From Bowmanella denitrificans (GTDB lineage Bacteria; Pseudomonadota; Gammaproteobacteria; Enterobacterales; Alteromonadaceae): a stretch of 64,000 nt of DNA. Under the pieces are notes generated by a model, which saw nothing but the letters and a program-made list of their open reading frames with translations, was not told where the DNA came from and made no database searches. A program made the position numbers and the translations under genes. The stretch covers positions 1 through 64,000 of the forward strand of contig NZ_PEBU01000015.1 of the NCBI RefSeq assembly GCF_002887595.1, in the 5' to 3' direction. Shown piece by piece: positions 7,154 through 13,990 of this stretch. Numbering within the stretch: the first letter of the stretch is position 1; every line of letters starts with the position of its first letter.

Positions 7154-7238
7154 CAATTTGTAGCACGCAGCCCTTTTTGGGCTTTGGACTCAAAACTCAC
7201 TGGCGTTCGTTTTTCGCCCATGTACAAGAACGTTATGT
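7148..7238 (+). repeat. attC site 10
   Basis: Left box GCCTAAC (7148-7154) is a perfect RYYYAAC; right box GTTATGT (7232-7238). Arms TTTGTA and TACAAG, plus a GCAGCCCTTTTTGGGCT hairpin inside. Confidence 0.9.
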
Positions 7239-7253
7239 GTTCTGGAGTGAAAA

Positions 7254-7502
7254 TTGATTTTCATATTCGTTGGTGCCGTCTCTTTGTTTCTTACTTATCA
7301 TGCGCAGATTAGAGCCGGTTCTAAGTGGAACAATTTTTTGGTTTACGTCTTTTCTGGTGTAACTTATCTCTGCGCTTATATCTTGATAGATGAGAAGCCT
7401 AAAAGTGACGTGATGGGTATTTTCTATAGTATTTCCGCAATATTTTTCATGTTTTCAACTTTGTTCGTTACCTTGGCAATAAAGCCTGACAAGTTAAAGT
7501 GA
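7254..7502 (+). CDS. Cassette protein 11, three-segment membrane protein
   Basis: This 82-residue protein is almost entirely hydrophobic. Predicted membrane segments lie near residues 2-16, 28-46 and 56-74, with a short charged loop (DEKPKSDV) and a Lys-rich C-terminus. Function is unknown. The TTG start at 7254 fits the TGGAG at 7243-7247; a GTG at 7248 would be out of frame with this hydrophobic product. Small membrane proteins of this kind are frequent in integron arrays. Confidence 0.65.
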   Translation: MIFIFVGAVSLFLTYHAQIRAGSKWNNFLVYVFSGVTYLCAYILIDEKPKSDVMGIFYSISAIFFMFSTLFVTLAIKPDKLK

Positions 7503-7518
7503 CCCAGATGGCTTCAAC

Positions 7519-7605
7519 ACATAACAAGCCGTTCAACGCATGTGCCAGCAAACAACTCTGGCATGGACTCGCAAACTACGCTCGCCAGTTAACGGAGCGT
7601 TATAA
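7519..7605 (+). repeat. attC site 11
   Basis: Left box ACATAAC (7519-7525), right box GTTATAA (7599-7605). Arms AAGCCGTT and AACGGAGC pair; internal TGTGCCAG and CTGGCATG pair. It is close in sequence to the site at 8077-8162. Confidence 0.9.
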
Positions 7606-7619
7606 CTCATTGGTAGACT

Positions 7620-8081
7620 ATGTACTCTTTTGACCAAAAGAAATGGAAGAAATTCGTTTTAAAACAAGCCCTTTATCCGAGTGTATGCGGAATAATAACC
7701 TTCATCATCATTACCAATGCACTACAAAAGATCTCAATTTCGGAACTTGTTAGGGAAGTTGCAAACGGATTAGGCGGCATTCTGGTGCTAGTCTTCCTTT
7801 TTTTTACTTGGGTTACAACCGATAGTTGGTTGGAAGATAGAAAAAGAAGAGACTTCCCGACGTTTTCAATAACGCCCGACTATTTGTCTCTGGTATACGG
7901 CTTGATCGAAGAAAGAGTCAAAACTGAACACGTAGAATGTTTTGAAGTGGAAAGAAAGGACAAAAAAATCGGAAATTTATCTATCATTTTAAGGGATGGA
8001 GGCTCAATAACCCTTGAAAAATTCTTTCCAATAGCAGAGATAGCAAGTGAATTAAGGCGCATGGGTATAAATGAGTTATAA
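7620..8081 (+). CDS. Cassette protein 12, two-pass membrane protein with cytosolic C-terminal domain
   Basis: This 153-residue protein has two membrane segments, near residues 19-34 (LYPSVCGIITFIIITNA) and 49-66 (LGGILVLVFLFFTWVTT). A soluble domain of about 80 residues follows, with several beta strands (HVECFEVERKDKKIGNLSII). The C-terminal part has the look of a membrane-bound signalling or pleckstrin-like sheet, but no family is recognised. The ATG at 7620 is chosen as the first Met after the right box. The stop overlaps the next left box. Confidence 0.65.
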   Translation: MYSFDQKKWKKFVLKQALYPSVCGIITFIIITNALQKISISELVREVANGLGGILVLVFLFFTWVTTDSWLEDRKRRDFPTFSITPDYLSLVYGLIEERVKTEHVECFEVERKDKKIGNLSIILRDGGSITLEKFFPIAEIASELRRMGINEL

Positions 8082-8162
8082 CAAGCCGTTAAACGCATGT
8101 GCCAGCAAACAGCGCTGGCACGGACTCGCAAAATACGCTCGCCCGTTAACGGTGCGTTATAA
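8077..8162 (+). repeat. attC site 12
   Basis: Left box TTATAAC (8077-8083), right box GTTATAA (8156-8162). Arms AAGCCGTTAA and TTAACGG and internal TGTGCCAGC/GCTGGCAC give a well-formed hairpin. Its right two thirds recur in the broken site near 13,450-13,503. Confidence 0.9.
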
Positions 8163-8193
8163 GCCATCAATAAACTTAATCAGGGATAGATGA

Positions 8194-8514
8194 ATGAAGA
8201 AAGTGATATTAGTTGTTCTGTCGATTTTAGTGACGAGTTGCTCTTCTACACCTAGTGTTAAACCTAAAGTTTCAATCGCAGTCTCACAGGCAAACCAAGA
8301 GGCTAAGATTACCGTGTTGGACAAGGTTTCAAAATCCGACAAATCTATGCAAAAGCTTGCAAATATGAGTGCGCAAGGGGCGGCTGCTTCCTTGGGATGC
8401 ACTGACAATCAAGCTACAATGGCTTGGGAAAACAATGGTAATGCCATTATTTCAGATGAAAATCCAAATGCAAAAGTCGTTACACTGCTGGTTAAGTGTG
8501 CAAATGGCTTATAA
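8194..8514 (+). CDS. Cassette protein 13, small lipoprotein
   Basis: This 106-residue protein has a type II signal peptide: MKK, a hydrophobic stretch, and the lipobox LVTSC at residues 12-16, predicting lipidation at Cys16. The residue after it is Ser, so outer-membrane sorting is expected. The mature part has a Cys pair (GCTDNQA and KCANGL) that may form a disulfide in the periplasm. No family is recognised. The ATG at 8194 follows GGGATAGATGA. Confidence 0.7.
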   Translation: MKKVILVVLSILVTSCSSTPSVKPKVSIAVSQANQEAKITVLDKVSKSDKSMQKLANMSAQGAAASLGCTDNQATMAWENNGNAIISDENPNAKVVTLLVKCANGL

Positions 8515-8591
8515 CAAGGCGCTATTGTCGCCACTATCGTGGCTGGGACGGCTTACGCTGTGCTTCAGCCGCCCCAAAGCTTTGCGTTATG
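8509..8591 (+). repeat. attC site 13
   Basis: Left box TTATAAC (8509-8515), right box GTTATGA (8585-8591). Arms AAGGCGC and AGCTTTGC are partly paired; core GGCTGGGACGGC pairs with GCCGCCCC. Confidence 0.85.
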
Positions 8592-8599
8592 AGTCTCTC

Positions 8600-8884
8600 G
8601 TGAAAAACACAGTAATCCCGCTAACACTCTGCTTGCTGTCATCTTTTGCTGGAGCCAATGAAGCAGCTTCATCGATGAACAAAGAAACTTCCGATGAAGA
8701 AGTTCGAGAGCTCATTTTGAATGAGAAAGTCACGGTCATTGTTCGAATGTCTGAAACTGAGATTGAGCTTTGGCTCAAAGACGGAACAAAAGTTAAAGGT
8801 ATCGGCTTTGATGTAAATACCCTCAATAGGGTACTGTCTGAATGCGGTGACAAATGTATGAGCATTGTTCATGCGAGTGAATGA
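8600..8884 (+). CDS. Cassette protein 14, small exported protein
   Basis: This 94-residue protein begins VKNTVIPLTLCLLSSFAGAN, a Sec signal peptide with likely cleavage after AGA near residue 19. The mature part is acidic and ends with a Cys pair (SECGDKC) suggesting a periplasmic disulfide. The GTG at 8600 is preferred because the frame upstream runs through attC 13; an ATG at 8590 is in another frame and stops at once. The ribosome site is weak. Function is unknown. Confidence 0.6.
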   Translation: MKNTVIPLTLCLLSSFAGANEAASSMNKETSDEEVRELILNEKVTVIVRMSETEIELWLKDGTKVKGIGFDVNTLNRVLSECGDKCMSIVHASE

Positions 8885-8887
8885 GAC

Positions 8888-9001
8888 TCATAACAAGTTG
8901 CGCAAGTTTGCCGCAAACAACGCGGCAGGGACACAAACTCACTGGCTTGGCGCTTCGCGCAGTATAGCCAGTGGTTTGCGCCCCTTCGCAAAGCGTTAAG
9001 C
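8888..9001 (+). repeat. attC site 14
   Basis: Left box TCATAAC (8888-8894), right box GTTAAGC (8995-9001), a perfect GTTRRRY. It is almost identical over its length to the site at 2124-2237 and related to the one at 10,569-10,673. Confidence 0.9.
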
Positions 9002-9006
9002 GCTAA

Positions 9007-9336
9007 GTGATAGATATGGATGCTAAAGATTTTGCAGAGTGCTGGAAAAAAGAGAGGGATTACCTGTTGGAGCTTTATACCTCTGGACAGGAAGAAACAG
9101 CAGTATCTGATTTGATTGAAAAAATGGGGTTGTCATCTGAGCAAAAAGAACAAATGAAGTCAGTGCTTGATCAGGTGCTCACAGATACATTCTATACGCT
9201 CCTGCTGGGCTTAGATGGTTCAGCGTCAATCGGAGGTATTCAGCATACATTTAAAATATATGATGAAGATAAAAATTTGATTTCGGACTGTGGTGAATTG
9301 GAATCTGAAGCGTGGGAGCAATTTCATGAAGAATAG
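9007..9336 (+). CDS. Cassette protein 15, acidic soluble protein, possibly immunity-like
   Basis: This protein of 106-109 residues is strongly acidic, with an N-terminal helical part (residues 1-50) and a second half containing FYTLLLGLDGSASIGGIQHT, then FKIYDEDKNLISDCGELESE. Small acidic proteins of this layout often act as immunity or binding partners, but no named family can be claimed. Start is either GTG 9007, 6 bp after the right box, or ATG 9016; the ATG may be the better choice. It is followed by a complete attC. Confidence 0.6.
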   Translation: MIDMDAKDFAECWKKERDYLLELYTSGQEETAVSDLIEKMGLSSEQKEQMKSVLDQVLTDTFYTLLLGLDGSASIGGIQHTFKIYDEDKNLISDCGELESEAWEQFHEE

Positions 9337-9350
9337 GCGTCCAATAAATC

Positions 9351-9432
9351 GCTTAACAAGCGGCTGCTGTCGGACTGTCAAAAGCTCCGGCTGCGCCTCC
9401 ACTTTTGCCAGCCACAGAGCCGAGCGTTATAT
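9351..9432 (+). repeat. attC site 15
   Basis: Left box GCTTAAC (9351-9357) is a perfect RYYYAAC; right box GTTATAT (9426-9432). Arms AAGCGGCT and AGCCGAGC pair. Confidence 0.9.
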
Positions 9433-9509
9433 TCGATAGGTGTCGTTTCGCTTAATAGTTGCAATCGAATCAACAAAATAGGTCTAGCTAAACATCAAGA
9501 GTAAAAAAT

Positions 9510-10121
9510 ATGAGTGTATTTGAGAATTTCAAGTTGTTGAAAGCGGATATGATAGCAAATGGCTGGGTCATAGATGCGTTTCCTTTCAATTACAAAAGCC
9601 GCGATTACATTGTGTTAGCGAAGCTGTACGAAGACGGGGAAAAAAAGCCGAAATACGCTTTGATGAAAATAGAGATATTGAAAAGTGAAAACATAAATGA
9701 TCGACTTGTTACTGCTGTGAACACCACTGGGTTTCTTATTGAAGCGAAGCTGCTAAGGGAATTTTTTAATATAGAGTATGGTGAAAATCTTGGAGATATA
9801 TTGAGTCAGTTTAATGAGTATTTTGCTCAATTTATTCCAACTCAAGTAACTCCGGGTAAATCACCACAGATTGAGGAAGCAATGGTTGCATCTCTATCAA
9901 AGAGTGACAGTCAAGATCCCAAAAAGCGCTACTGTTATAGTGTTATGAGAAATCCAGATGGGCGAAAAAGAACACCGTTCAATGACAATAAAACTAGACT
10001 GCTAAGACCAAGTTTGTACCCAGAGTTCAGTGGAGATCAGTCGATAAGCTTTTGCTATTCAACCGATTCTAATGATCACAAATCGGATGCAGTAATCATT
10101 CAAAATTTTTCTAACAGATAA
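9510..10121 (+). CDS. Cassette protein 16, DUF6037-like protein
   Basis: This 203-residue soluble protein starts MSVFENFKLLKADMIANGW. The opening (helix with NFKLLKADM, then VIDAFPFNYKSRDYIVLAKLY) and the LLREFFNIEYGENLGDILSQ block recall the DUF6037 family, whose role I do not know. The C-terminal 70 residues are polar and low in hydrophobics. It is AT-rich compared with the core genome. The cassette has an unusually long leader: the ATG at 9510 lies 84 bp after the preceding right box, so that stretch may hold a promoter. Confidence 0.65.
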   Translation: MSVFENFKLLKADMIANGWVIDAFPFNYKSRDYIVLAKLYEDGEKKPKYALMKIEILKSENINDRLVTAVNTTGFLIEAKLLREFFNIEYGENLGDILSQFNEYFAQFIPTQVTPGKSPQIEEAMVASLSKSDSQDPKKRYCYSVMRNPDGRKRTPFNDNKTRLLRPSLYPEFSGDQSISFCYSTDSNDHKSDAVIIQNFSNR

Positions 10122-10135
10122 TCTTGAGATTTGGA

Positions 10136-10238
10136 ATATAACAAAGCCATCAAGAGTGGACGCAAAAAAGCTTGGCTTGCGCTCCTTCGTCGCTAATTTT
10201 TGCCAAGCATTTTTTCGCCACTTATGGCGGCGTTATAC
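10136..10238 (+). repeat. attC site 16
   Basis: Left box ATATAAC (10,136-10,142), right box GTTATAC (10,232-10,238). Arms AAAGCCATCAAGAGTGG and CCACTTATGGCGGC pair, and CGCAAAAAAGCTTGGC pairs with GCCAAGCATTTTTTCG inside. Confidence 0.9.
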
Positions 10239-10250
10239 GCCAAAGGAGAC

Positions 10251-10574
10251 ATGGAGTTGAAAAGTAAAATTTTAGTGGCGTTGTTATGTGTGGTTTCTTT
10301 TTTTGCTGGTTCAATTTGGGGGAAGTTTAATTTCGTAACTTCAGAGATTTATTCTTCAAGTGAAGATATAGAAGTTAAGACCGATAGTGGCAGCATCGGC
10401 AAAATTCCATTTGGTACAGAATTGCATTTCCACTCTTCAGCTCATTCAGCGACGAAGTACTTTCTTTTCATTGAAGTCCCTATTGAGGAATCAGCAAGTA
10501 AAGTTAAGGCTGCTGAATTTGACAGTTATGGCGGTATCAAACCATTAACGAGTACATTTAAAGATGGCGTATAA
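10251..10574 (+). CDS. Cassette protein 17, membrane-anchored or exported protein
   Basis: This 107-residue protein starts MELKSKILVALLCVVSFFAG; the hydrophobic stretch is a signal anchor or signal peptide. The rest is a soluble beta-rich domain (IEVKTDSGSIGKIPFGTELH) expected on the periplasmic side. The ATG at 10,251 is fixed by a good AAAGGAG at 10,242-10,248; the frame open upstream runs through attC 16. Function is not recognised. Confidence 0.65.
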   Translation: MELKSKILVALLCVVSFFAGSIWGKFNFVTSEIYSSSEDIEVKTDSGSIGKIPFGTELHFHSSAHSATKYFLFIEVPIEESASKVKAAEFDSYGGIKPLTSTFKDGV

Positions 10575-10673
10575 CAAGTTGCCTAATATCGCCGCAAAAA
10601 GCGCGCCTGGGACAAGCACTCACTGGGCTTCGCCCCACGACGTTCGCATTTGCCCATTGGCAAAGCGTTAGGT
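10569..10673 (+). repeat. attC site 17
   Basis: Left box GTATAAC (10,569-10,575), right box GTTAGGT (10,667-10,673), a perfect GTTRRRY. Shares AAGTTGC...GCCGCAAA...GGGAC blocks with sites 1 and 14. Confidence 0.9.
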
Positions 10674-10690
10674 GCTTTGGAGTTTAGCTG

Positions 10691-11068
10691 ATGAACGAAT
10701 GCTGTTCGGATAATTCAAAACTAAAGATTGCAGGGCATGTTAGTTTTTTAGACGCACTAGGTTTATTGATACTGTTGCCATTTTATGGCTTTGTTATTTG
10801 GGGCGCATCCTATTTAGTTGTAACTATTGCAACCAATTTATTGAGTACCTTTTGGGACTCCCATGCGTACACTGTTTTCTTTCATTTATTGGCCCTGTTT
10901 ATAACGATGGCATGGTTTGTTCTTAAATCGCTTCCCAAATTCTTGCATGCTTGTAGCTTTCTTTTGAATTACAAGTTACATATATTCCATGTATGCAATA
11001 CTTGTGGCCATAAAAAAGATTTACTCAATGTCCCAAAAGAATCCGACCCCTTCAACGGGCGCACCTAA
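10691..11068 (+). CDS. Cassette protein 18, two-pass membrane protein with Cys motif
   Basis: This 125-residue protein has two long hydrophobic segments (about residues 18-50 and 61-80) and a hydrophilic C-terminus containing CNTCGH, a CxxC pair that could bind a metal ion. A second Cys pair (ECC) is at the N-terminus. The ATG at 10,691 follows TTTGGAG in the leader. No family is recognised. Confidence 0.65.
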   Translation: MNECCSDNSKLKIAGHVSFLDALGLLILLPFYGFVIWGASYLVVTIATNLLSTFWDSHAYTVFFHLLALFITMAWFVLKSLPKFLHACSFLLNYKLHIFHVCNTCGHKKDLLNVPKESDPFNGRT

Positions 11069-11173
11069 CAATCGTTTCAAGTCGCCGACGCGGGGCATGG
11101 GCTGGGACACAAACATGCAGGCTGCTTTGCAGTTTAGCCTACATGTTTGTGCCCCTTAAACGGGGCGTTAGCT
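11063..11173 (+). repeat. attC site 18
   Basis: Left box ACCTAAC (11,063-11,069), right box GTTAGCT (11,167-11,173). Internal ACAAACATG/CATGTTTGTG arms, GGGGCATGGGCTGGGAC core, and GTTTCAAG against CTTAAAC near the ends. Confidence 0.9.
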
Positions 11174-11188
11174 GCTTAAGGAGTTTCG

Positions 11189-11479
11189 GTGAATAAAAAG
11201 GGATATCATTTTGCTTATGATGCATCAAAGGTCACCTCAGATGAGTATATTGGCCTACTAGATAGAGATGAATATAATGCCGCGATTTCTCATGTCTTCG
11301 AACTATTAAACTCATCAGCAATATTATTTTTTGCAAAACACTTTGCACCATCTGTGTTTCTTTCAATAACAGTATTTGAAGAAATAGCTAAAATAAAATC
11401 TGGCCATATGAGATCGTGGAGTGAAGGAAAAAGGGAAGTTAGACGTGATCAAAGAGATCAAAGGGGTCAGGTTCATTGA
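11189..11479 (+). pseudogene. Cassette gene 19, truncated AbiV/HEPN-like abortive infection protein
   Basis: The 96-residue frame resembles the N-terminal part of AbiV-type abortive infection proteins (HEPN_AbiV). It has an Asn-Ala helix with LLDRDEYNAAISHVFELL, then ILFFAKHFAPSVFLSITVFE followed by EIAKIK, which matches the family's A..la.EE.gK helix. AbiV proteins block phage development, typically by inhibiting translation, and are about 200 residues or longer. Here the homologous part ends near residue 88 (KREVRRD) and runs into two copies of a 22-bp tandem repeat, then the gene-less repeat unit copy C, with no attC of its own. It is therefore most likely inactivated. GTG start with AAGGAG at 11,178-11,183. 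Confidence 0.55.
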
Positions 11480-11500
11480 TCAAAGGGGTCAGGTTCATTG
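11457..11500 (+). repeat. Two tandem copies of a 22-bp repeat
   Basis: Two perfect copies of a unit starting ATCAAAGGGGTCAGG and ending TTCATTG (11,457-11,478 and 11,479-11,500). They lie at the point where the abiV-like frame loses similarity. The GGGGTCAGG core also appears in the palindrome at 40,787-40,872. Confidence 0.9.
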
Positions 11501-11727
11501 ATACTGGCAATAGTTCAAAGCGGCTTTGCCCCAAGCGGCCCAAGCCGCTTTGACCCTCGCTAAAAAATTCTCGGTCGGTGCAGGGCGCTGCTAAAAGGTG
11601 GGCAAGTTGCTGGGAGCCAATTGAGTGGAAAGCCTATCTTGGATGGCTTCGCTCAGATGTAGAAGTTTATTGTTGCGTGCCTGATACCAAAAGCCAACCC
11701 CGGTTCTCTCAAGTCATTCTTTTTCTA

Positions 11728-11799
11728 CCACGAAGGGCACGAAGAACACGAAGAGTGGACAATCTCTATTGTCCTTCGTGCGCTTCGCGTCCTTCGTGG
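11728..11799. repeat. Long inverted repeat in repeat copy C
   Basis: Same stem as copies A and B (CCACGAAGGGCACGAAG against its complement) with a CTCT loop. Confidence 0.85.
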
Positions 11800-11993
11800 T
11801 GAAGAATATTTTGAGAAAAAGTCTGGTATGGAACCAGATTAAACAGCTTTAGCTGGCCCGCAGGGCAACAGGCAGGACGCTTGTTGTAAATGTGACTGGC
11901 ATGCCATGGAGCACATGTCATAAAGGACAAGGAGGTCATGTATTTATGACCTTGCCACGACAGTCTCCACCATGGATACTAAAACGCAGTCTG

Positions 11994-12106
11994 GCGAAAC
12001 AATGCCATAGGTATAGTTAAGATCTGACATGGGCGTTCTCCTCAACAGTTGCCACTTGAGTTTGGCAAAACGCTGGGAAGAGGGAAATCCATACCATTCG
12101 TTAGGC
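11994..12106 (+). repeat. attC of repeat copy C
   Basis: Left box GCGAAAC (11,994-12,000) with AATGCCATAGGTAT pairs with CCATACCATT; right box GTTAGGC (12,100-12,106) is a perfect GTTRRRY. Confidence 0.7.
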
Positions 12107-12127
12107 GACATGCAAAGGTAATCGCAA

Positions 12128-13177
12128 ATGCAAAAGAAGAAACCTGTAGTTCGATTACTGAGAATCATCATGCCTATTGTGGCGATAATCTGCATCGTGA
12201 TGTTCCCTCCTTGGGAGGGAATATGGGCATGGATAACACCATTACCAGATACGGTGCAGGAGCAGCTCGATGATGCTATTGATTCTGGGCTGGATGGCAT
12301 GATCGTTTATGTCGACCAGGCCAATCAGCCACCCGCTCTTTATGCAGCGGGATGGAAAGATCGGGCGGCGCAGATACCAGCTGACCCGCAAGCCTTGTTT
12401 AAGATTGCCAGCATCAGCAAGTTGTATATCGCCGCGGCCGTTGCCAAGTTGGTCAATAAACAAAATTTGTCTCTGGATGACACGCTGGCAGATTACCTAC
12501 CTGAACTTGTGGGCAGAATTGAATATGCCGATCAGATCACCCTGAAGATGATGGTGCAGCATCGCAGCGGTATTCCCAATTACGTCGACGATGAGGAATT
12601 CGATTGGGGGAACCCGTTGATGGAGATCAGCGAGAATCTGGCGCTGGTTCTGGATGAGCCGGCAGATTTTGAACCTGACACCGACTATCGTTACTCCAAT
12701 ACCAATTATTTGTTGATTGGCAGTATTCTCGACAAGGTGTTGGGATACAGCCACCAACAGTACATCAAAAGTGAGATCATTGCCCCTCTGGGGCTAACCA
12801 ATACTTATGGGCTGCTTAGCGATGTAAATCTCGAAGTTGTAGCCAGTGGTTACTACACTAAATACGATGGTGATCTGAAGACGCTGGATTATGTTGTTCC
12901 CGGTGGTTCAATGGTTGCCACCGCACAGGATGTCGGCGTGTTCTTGCGTGCTTTGAATGATGGGGCATTGCTAAATGATGATGAACAGGCTATCTACTCC
13001 GCAATTTACAAGTATGAACATAAAGGCTGGGTGCTGGGATACCATAGCATCGCACGCTATTACAAAGATATCGATGCAGTGGTTATTCAGTTTGTGAATA
13101 CAACCGGTGGAGATATGGAATTGTTATCGAATGTTGTTTACGGCCGTATTGTTCGAATCTTGCGCAGGGAACAGTGA
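12128..13177 (+). CDS. Cassette protein 20, beta-lactamase-family serine hydrolase
   Basis: This 349-residue protein of the PF00144 fold (class C beta-lactamase, DD-peptidase and esterase relatives) has an N-terminal membrane anchor (about residues 11-26). The catalytic motifs are SISK (Ser95, Lys98), YSN (188-190) and a variant third motif HKG (297-299). It would act in the periplasm on a peptide, ester or amide. The third motif is HxG rather than the KTG of true AmpC enzymes, so antibiotic hydrolysis is not implied. It is the largest cassette gene and has higher GC than most neighbours. The ATG at 12,128 follows AAAGGTA. The attC behind it is broken. Confidence 0.8.
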   Translation: MQKKKPVVRLLRIIMPIVAIICIVMFPPWEGIWAWITPLPDTVQEQLDDAIDSGLDGMIVYVDQANQPPALYAAGWKDRAAQIPADPQALFKIASISKLYIAAAVAKLVNKQNLSLDDTLADYLPELVGRIEYADQITLKMMVQHRSGIPNYVDDEEFDWGNPLMEISENLALVLDEPADFEPDTDYRYSNTNYLLIGSILDKVLGYSHQQYIKSEIIAPLGLTNTYGLLSDVNLEVVASGYYTKYDGDLKTLDYVVPGGSMVATAQDVGVFLRALNDGALLNDDEQAIYSAIYKYEHKGWVLGYHSIARYYKDIDAVVIQFVNTTGGDMELLSNVVYGRIVRILRREQ

Positions 13178-13688
13178 GAAGCGTAGGCCCCGAATTGTTC
13201 GGCGATTTAGAGATTCCCTATAGCGCCGCCTAACCAATCAAGCTGGCAAAGGGGGCGCCTTGCTTCGTCCGATTGTGTTGCATTGCTTCATGCGAAGCCT
13301 GCCTTTTAGCGTGTTTACGAGTATCACAAGCCCCTGTTTATGTGGCATCTTGTTCACTTTGAGCCTTTGAACAACTCCGGCTAATCTATTCCAACTGGCT
13401 GGTATATAGGCCATTGTTCTGAATCGACAGGCAGCTTTAGCTGCAAGCAAAAGCGCTGGCACTGACTCAGAAACCTCGCGTGCTTGTTAACGGTGCGTTG
13501 AGGCTGTATAAAAATTCGCAAGGTTTTATACGAAAATCATTGATAAATAAGATAAAAATAACGCTACTTCTTTAAGGTCTGGATTTATCGATATCAAAAA
13601 CTCTCCTGGATTTTAACTAGGATAAATCGCTATCTGAAAAAAGCAGGGGTTTCTACAGCCTCGTCAGCTGTGATTGCCTCATCCGCAG
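13178..13688. other. Intergenic DNA with remnants of a broken attC
   Basis: GCCTAAC at 13,229-13,235 looks like a left box. The segment AGCGCTGGCACTGACTC to GTTAACGGTGCGTTGAGG (about 13,452-13,505) matches the right part of attC 12. About 200 bp of unrelated sequence separates them. No convincing gene was found between, and 13,505-13,688 shows only AT-rich DNA. Confidence 0.5.
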
Positions 13689-13708
13689 AGTGATACTATA
13701 GTGTCACT
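13689..13708. promoter_or_regulatory. Operator/promoter of the toxin-antitoxin pair
   Basis: AGTGATACTA/TAGTGTCACT is a 20-bp palindrome with 9 of 10 pairs matching, 25 bp before the antitoxin start. It contains TACTAT, a plausible -10 hexamer. Binding by the antitoxin, as in other Phd/YefM systems, would block the promoter. Confidence 0.6.
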
Positions 13709-13732
13709 ATTATTCTGGTTCAGAGTGAGCTC

Positions 13733-13990
13733 ATGAAAGTTGAACTTGTTACCAACCTTAAGCGCCAAGCCACAAAGATCCTGGCAGACCTGCATCTGAC
13801 AAAAGAGCCGGTACTGATAACCGAACATGGTCAACCGTCCGCTTATCTTGTTGATGTGCAGGATTATGAGTTTATGCAGCGTCGGCTTGAGCTGCTTGAG
13901 GGGCTCTCACGAGGAGAGCGTGCTGTACTTGAGGGAAAAACGTACAGTCAAAGTGAAGCCAGGGAGAAAATGCGTAAATGGCTGAAGTAA
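13733..13990 (+). CDS. Phd/YefM-type antitoxin
   Basis: This 85-residue protein has the Phd/YefM layout: an N-terminal DNA-binding fold with TNLKRQATKILADLHLTKEP, then VLITEHGQPSAYLVDVQDYE, followed by a helical C-terminal tail (LLEGLSRGERAVLEGKTYSQ and on) that would wrap the toxin. It should neutralise the product of the next gene and repress the operon at the palindrome upstream. The gene overlaps the toxin start by 13 bp, which implies translational coupling. The pair sits at the junction of cassette array and core chromosome. Confidence 0.85.
   Translation: MKVELVTNLKRQATKILADLHLTKEPVLITEHGQPSAYLVDVQDYEFMQRRLELLEGLSRGERAVLEGKTYSQSEAREKMRKWLK

Larger units (their letters stand above)
11533..12106 (+). 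repeat. Gene-less repeat unit, copy C
   Basis: Third copy of the unit of about 560 bp, starting with AAGCGGCCCAAGCCGCTT, containing the hairpin at 11,728-11,799, and ending in an attC. Between about 11,895 and 11,945 it has a diverged segment relative to copies A and B. It follows the truncated abiV-like gene directly. Confidence 0.85.

Noticed and set aside
12128-13177. True AmpC-type antibiotic resistance gene
   Set aside because: Third motif is HKG not KTG, and an N-terminal membrane anchor is present; resistance cannot be claimed.
13238-13462. 74-codon open frame on the minus strand in the broken attC region
   Set aside because: Opposite to all cassette genes, no ribosome site, and it spans the decayed attC sequence.
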